This document shows, piece by piece, positions 63,721-64,000 of a DNA stretch of 64,000 nucleotides; the first letter of the stretch is position 1, and each line of letters starts with the position of its first letter. The notes under the pieces are model-generated. The model made no database searches. It saw only the letters and a program-made list of their open reading frames with translations, and had not been told where the DNA came from. Source of the DNA: Eretmocerus hayati (taxonomy: Eukaryota; Arthropoda; Insecta; Hymenoptera; Aphelinidae); the NCBI GenBank assembly GCA_029851415.1, contig CM056744.1:104379338-104443337 (forward strand), read 5' to 3'. Position numbers and translations under genes: made by a program.

Positions 63721-64000
63721 CTTTTAGGGAAAGTCCCTGTTCAGAACTTTGCAGACGTGACTTTGTTCATCATTATGATCTGTTAACTGCATCATCGCAA
63801 GATAAGACCAGACGAATTGAGAAGAGACTTATTTTTGTTGTGGAATGAGCTCAAGTTTTGATTTTTCACGCATGCCCCTAATGAGAGTTTCTATATTATA
63901 AATTTTGCTGGTGTTTTGAGAAGTGCTCGAAATTTGCGAGCTCCGTGTCTCATTGTGTAAGGTGAGTTCTTTTTGTGTGTGTGCGTCGTCGTCACGGTCA

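Noticed and set aside
63944..63975. Possible first exon with donor TGTAAG/GTGAGT at the right window edge
   Set aside because: A good donor sequence but no coding frame or partner exon inside the window, so it cannot be supported.
1..64000. CRISPR arrays, bacterial operons, ribosome-binding sites, phage genes
   Set aside because: The window is intron-containing animal DNA; none of the repeats has the spacing of a CRISPR array and no prokaryotic gene arrangement is present.

Overview
This is an AT-rich, intron-containing animal nuclear segment, almost certainly from an insect. Coding exons are short, with GT/AG junctions and matching codon phases. The recognisable genes are orthologues of the insect neuronal palmitoyltransferase Hip14 and the NDR-kinase cofactor Mob2, plus two low-complexity secreted proteins of a kind known from insect genomes. 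The exact order cannot be read from the sequence; a hymenopteran is a guess only. All gene models were built by hand from splice sites and codon phase.

Layout. 1-7.8 kb: two Gly/Ser/His-rich, probably secreted proteins, convergent. The first is the last exon of a plus-strand gene cut by the window edge (1149-1651). The second is a complete three-exon minus-strand gene (3147-7755) with a methionine-run signal peptide. 7.8-12.1 kb: no genes seen, but a 994-bp piggyBac-type non-autonomous element with TTAA borders (10060-11061). 12.1-14.8 kb: Hip14, nine coding exons, 611 codons, with ankyrin repeats and an intact DHHC core. 17.0-18.3 kb: an unnamed plus-strand gene of about six exons with a hydrophobic C-terminal domain. 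19.2-55.1 kb: Mob2 on the minus strand, with four shared coding exons at 19236-25090 and three alternative first exons at 32.1-32.4, 54.6 and 55.0-55.1 kb. All three first exons end in the same codon phase, so each joins the shared exons in frame. Hip14 and the unnamed gene run left to right; the unnamed gene and Mob2 are convergent.

The long Mob2 introns and the region beyond 55 kb hold mostly repeats. These include a 505-bp TTAA-bordered element containing a 290-bp hairpin (36.6-37.2 kb), a 1.27-kb foldback with arms near 600 bp (41.8-43.05 kb), a small Tigger/pogo-like MITE (43.2 kb), a doublet of hairpin elements (48.1-48.7 kb), a 129-bp foldback (51.1 kb), a degenerate tandem of about 250-bp units (56.6-57.4 kb), a tRNA-like sequence inside inverted flanks (58.8-59.1 kb), and a 528-bp unit in three tandem copies next to an inverted arm (60.25-62.05 kb). 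One imperfect-palindrome family occurs at both ends of the window (4.4-4.9 and 63.3-63.7 kb).

The items most worth following are the 528-bp tandem array, whose units each carry a TATA-like box and a hairpin; the three phase-matched Mob2 starts; the unnamed membrane-protein gene; and the set of long hairpin elements inside Mob2 introns.
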